DNA from: Microbacteriaceae bacterium
GTDB taxonomy: Bacteria > Actinomycetota > Actinomycetes > Actinomycetales > Microbacteriaceae
Reading direction: 5' to 3'
Assembly: GCA_003454135.1 (NCBI GenBank)
Contig: DMKW01000155.1
Location: 7,003-14,972 of the forward strand
DNA: 7,970 bases
The notes beneath the pieces are model-generated. The model was not told the origin of the DNA and searched no databases. It saw nothing but the letters and a program-made list of their open reading frames with translations. Position numbers and translations under genes: made by a program. Of this stretch, positions 6,118 through 7,970 are shown piece by piece. Each line of letters begins with the position of its first letter. Within the stretch, counting starts at the first letter, position 1.

Positions 6118-7551
6118 CTAGATCAGGTACTGCGAGAGGCCGCGCTTGAAGTACTTGCCATCGCTCTTCGCACCGATGTACTGGTTGTTGTCGACGATCA
6201 CCTTGCCACGGGAGAGCACGGTGTCGACGTGACCGTCGATCTCGAAGCCCTCCCAGGCCGAATAATCCATGTTCATGTGGTGGGTCTGCCCGACACCGAT
6301 GGATGTGTGCCCGTTCGGGTCGTAGATCACGACATCCCCGTCCGCACCCGGCTGGATCACGCCCTTCTTGCCGTACATCCCGAACATGCGGGCGGGGGTC
6401 GTCGAGGTGACTTCGACCCAACGCTCGAGCGAGATCTGCTTGTCGACGACACCCTGGTAGAGCAGGTCCATCCGGTGCTCGACGGAGCCGATGCCGTTCG
6501 GTATCTTCGAGAAGTCGTTCAGGCCCATGTCCTTCTGGCCCTTCATGCAAAACGGGCAGTGGTCGGTCGACACCATTTGGATGTCGTTGGTGCGCAGGCT
6601 CTGCCACATGTGATGCTGGTGGCCCTCTTCTCGTGAGCGGAGCGGCGTCGAGCACACCCACTTGGCGCCCTCGAAGGCGCCCCACTCGTCGCTCGAGGCG
6701 CCGAGCTGCTCCTCGAGCGAGAGGTACAGGTACTGCGGGCAGGTCTCCCCGAACACGTTCTGGCCGTTGTCGCGGGCCGCGGCGATCTGGTCCACCGCCT
6801 GCTTGGCCGAGACGTGCACGACGTAGAGCGGAGCGCCGGTGAGGTTCGCGAGCATGATCGCCCGGTGGGTGGCCTCCTCCTCCGCCTGCCACGGACGGGT
6901 GAGCCCGTGGTAGTACGGCGAAGTGTTGCCGGCGGCGATGGCCTGCTGCACGAGCAGGTCGATGACGCTGCCGTTCTCCGCGTGCATCATGATCATCGAA
7001 CCGTTCGACGCGGCCTTCTGCATCGCCTTAGTGATCTGCCCGTCGTCCGAAAGGAAGACGCCCTTGTAGGCCATGAAGAGCTTGAAGCTCGAGACGCCTT
7101 CGGCGAGCAGTTCGTCCATCGCCACGAGCGACGAGTCCTGTACGTCGCTGAGGATCTGGTGGAAGCCGTAGTCGATGGCGCAGTTGCCGGCAGCCTTCTG
7201 GTGCCACAGATGGTACTGGTCGAGGATGTTTTCGCCCGCGTATTGCACGACGAAGTCGACAATGCTCGTGGTTCCGCCCCAGGCCGCCGCGCGCGTTCCG
7301 GTCTCGAAGGTGTCGCTCGCGAACGTGCCGCCGAACGGCATCTCCATGTGCGTGTGCGCGTCGATGCCGCCGGGGATCACGTATTTGCCGCGCGCATCGA
7401 TCACCGTGTCGACCTTGGACTCAAGGTCGAAGCCGAGCAGGGTCGAGCCGGGGGCGAGCACCGCGGCGATCGTCTCCCCGTCGATGAGCACATCCGCTGC
7501 CGCCGTGCCGGTCGAGTTGACGACGGTGCCGTTCTTGATGAGGGTCTTCAT
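6118..7551 (-). CDS. hydA: Dihydropyrimidinase / D-hydantoinase (cyclic amidohydrolase)
   Basis: Full-length, 477 residues, starting MKTLIKNGTVV as these enzymes do; the frame is open further upstream, but ATG 7551 has an AGAGGAG site 7 nt away and is the right start. It hydrolyses the ring amide of 5,6-dihydrouracil, dihydrothymine or hydantoins to N-carbamoyl amino acids, with a binuclear metal centre in the cytosol. All metal ligands are present: His66 and His68 in GIDAHTHMEM, Lys157 (carboxylated) in SSFKLFMAYKG, His190 in MMHAEN, His246 in LYVVHVSAK and Asp330 in STDHCPF. Tyr162 matches the substrate-binding Tyr. GETCPQYLYLSLEE (268-281) and FSKIPNGIGSVEHRMDLLY (347-365) are dihydropyrimidinase hallmarks. 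The spacing from His246 to Asp330 (84) is a few residues longer than in bacterial D-hydantoinases as I remember them (about 76). The beta-ureidopropionase gene upstream supports pyrimidine rather than purely hydantoin use. Confidence 0.95.
   Translation of the reverse strand: MKTLIKNGTVVNSTGTAAADVLIDGETIAAVLAPGSTLLGFDLESKVDTVIDARGKYVIPGGIDAHTHMEMPFGGTFASDTFETGTRAAAWGGTTSIVDFVVQYAGENILDQYHLWHQKAAGNCAIDYGFHQILSDVQDSSLVAMDELLAEGVSSFKLFMAYKGVFLSDDGQITKAMQKAASNGSMIMMHAENGSVIDLLVQQAIAAGNTSPYYHGLTRPWQAEEEATHRAIMLANLTGAPLYVVHVSAKQAVDQIAAARDNGQNVFGETCPQYLYLSLEEQLGASSDEWGAFEGAKWVCSTPLRSREEGHQHHMWQSLRTNDIQMVSTDHCPFCMKGQKDMGLNDFSKIPNGIGSVEHRMDLLYQGVVDKQISLERWVEVTSTTPARMFGMYGKKGVIQPGADGDVVIYDPNGHTSIGVGQTHHMNMDYSAWEGFEIDGHVDTVLSRGKVIVDNNQYIGAKSDGKYFKRGLSQYLI
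7409..7430 (-). repeat. Perfect 9-bp inverted repeat inside the dihydropyrimidinase gene
   Basis: TCGACCTTG (7409-7417) and CAAGGTCGA (7422-7430) pair perfectly around a 4-nt loop. It encodes residues 41-48 of the enzyme (FDLESKVD), so coding constraint alone may explain it. Confidence 0.45.
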
Positions 7552-7558
7552 CGCGCTG

Positions 7559-7565
7559 CTCCTCT
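7559..7565 (-). promoter_or_regulatory. Ribosome binding site of the dihydropyrimidinase gene
   Basis: The minus strand reads AGAGGAG, 7 nt before ATG 7551, in the 20-nt gap after the amidohydrolase stop codon. It decides the start of the dihydropyrimidinase against longer in-frame readings. Confidence 0.75.
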
Positions 7566-7571
7566 GCCGCT

Positions 7572-7970
7572 CTAGGGCGCCACCGTCGCGGTGTATGACT
7601 CCGGTCGGCGATCCCGGTAGAACTGCCACGCATTGCGCACCTCGCGCAGCACGTCGAGGTCGAGGTCGCGAATCACGATCTCCGTCTTGTCGGTGCTCGC
7701 GACGTCTCCCACGAAGTTGCCGCGGGGGTCGACGAAGTAGGAGCTGCCGTAGAACGTGACGGCGTCGTCGCCGAACTCCTCCGTCTCGGTGCCGATACGG
7801 TTGTTGGCGCCGATGAAGTACTGGTTCGCCGCGGCGGCCGCCGGCTGCTCGAGCTCCCACAGCCGGTTGGAGAGGCCGGGCTTCGTGGCCGAGGGGTTGA
7901 AGACGATCTGCGCGCCGTTAAGGCCGAGCTCGCGCCATCCCTCGGGAAAGTGCCGGTCGTAGCAGATGTA
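7572..7970 (-). CDS. N-carbamoyl-beta-alanine amidohydrolase (beta-ureidopropionase), nitrilase superfamily; N-terminus beyond window edge
   Basis: Partial: 132 codons and a TAG stop are visible, reading in frame from base 7970, and no start codon is needed because the gene enters from the right. The fragment begins YICYDRHFPEGWRELG, in which Cys at fragment residue 3 is the nitrilase-superfamily nucleophile; the catalytic Glu and Lys are in the missing part. It continues with FNPSATKPGLSNRLWELEQP, AAANQYFIGANNRIGTE and a C-terminal QFYRDRRPESYTATVAP. The ICYDRHFPE context and the NPSAT/LWELEQPA pattern fit beta-ureidopropionase better than D-carbamoylase, whose motif is closer to CNDRRWPE. 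The enzyme removes the carbamoyl group of N-carbamoyl-beta-alanine as CO2 and ammonia, giving beta-alanine. This is the step after dihydropyrimidinase, encoded 20 nt downstream. Family members are usually about 280-330 residues, so somewhat over half is outside the window. Confidence 0.92.
   Translation of the reverse strand, partial: YICYDRHFPEGWRELGLNGAQIVFNPSATKPGLSNRLWELEQPAAAAANQYFIGANNRIGTETEEFGDDAVTFYGSSYFVDPRGNFVGDVASTDKTEIVIRDLDLDVLREVRNAWQFYRDRRPESYTATVAP

Noticed and set aside
4193..6149. Plus-strand open frames opposite the first permease and the oxidoreductase
   Set aside because: They have no recognisable domains, no convincing ribosome sites, and mirror strongly supported minus-strand genes.
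7552..7860. N-terminal extension of the dihydropyrimidinase to an upstream ATG
   Set aside because: The extension is Arg-rich, overlaps the amidohydrolase gene in another frame, and is unnecessary: MKTLIKNGTVV at 7551 is a typical start with a good ribosome site.
1..7970. CRISPR arrays, tRNA/rRNA genes, insertion sequences, attachment sites
   Set aside because: No regularly spaced repeats, cloverleaf-like sequences, transposase motifs or flanking direct repeats were seen; nearly every base is accounted for by protein-coding genes.

Overview
The window is high-G+C DNA carrying eight genes, all on the minus strand, packed end to end and transcribed from right to left (high to low coordinates). 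The G+C-rich codon choice, Shine-Dalgarno sites with about 7-nt spacing, an F420-type oxidoreductase and a lipoprotein-type solute-binding protein all suggest an actinobacterium, possibly of Microbacteriaceae type. That taxonomic guess is inference by eye. No rRNA, tRNA, mobile element, CRISPR array or phage signature was seen.

In transcription order the right third is catabolic. It holds the C-terminal part of a nitrilase-family N-carbamoyl-beta-alanine amidohydrolase (beta-ureidopropionase, 7572-7970, cut by the right edge), a complete dihydropyrimidinase/hydantoinase (6118-7551) and a complete luciferase-like, probably F420-dependent, oxidoreductase (5085-6101). The middle is a four-gene ABC importer of the ThiXYZ/SsuABC type: permease (4187-5071), ATPase (3348-4190), second permease (2593-3351) and an NMT1/THI5-like lipoprotein that binds the solute (1345-2496). 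The left end is a class III PLP aminotransferase (1-1283), whose last residues lie beyond the left edge.

Read together, this is one operon for taking up and breaking down a pyrimidine-like or hydantoin-like cyclic ureide. The importer brings in the heterocycle, dihydropyrimidinase opens the ring to an N-carbamoyl amino acid, the amidohydrolase releases CO2, ammonia and a beta-amino acid such as beta-alanine, and the aminotransferase turns that into a semialdehyde. Neither a dihydropyrimidine dehydrogenase (PreTA/PydA type) nor a recognisable Rut set is in the window. The only redox enzyme present is the F420/flavin-type oxidoreductase, and its role in the pathway is the main open question.

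Spacing suggests tight translational coupling: intergenic gaps are 20, 16 and 13 nt, followed by two ATGA overlaps that join permease, ATPase and permease. The binding protein is set apart by a 96-nt gap, a perfect TAAGGAG ribosome site in front and a strong 10-bp hairpin just behind its stop codon. That arrangement would fit raised expression of the binding protein and lowered expression of the aminotransferase after it. No convincing operon promoter is in the window; the start of the operon must lie to the right of 7970.
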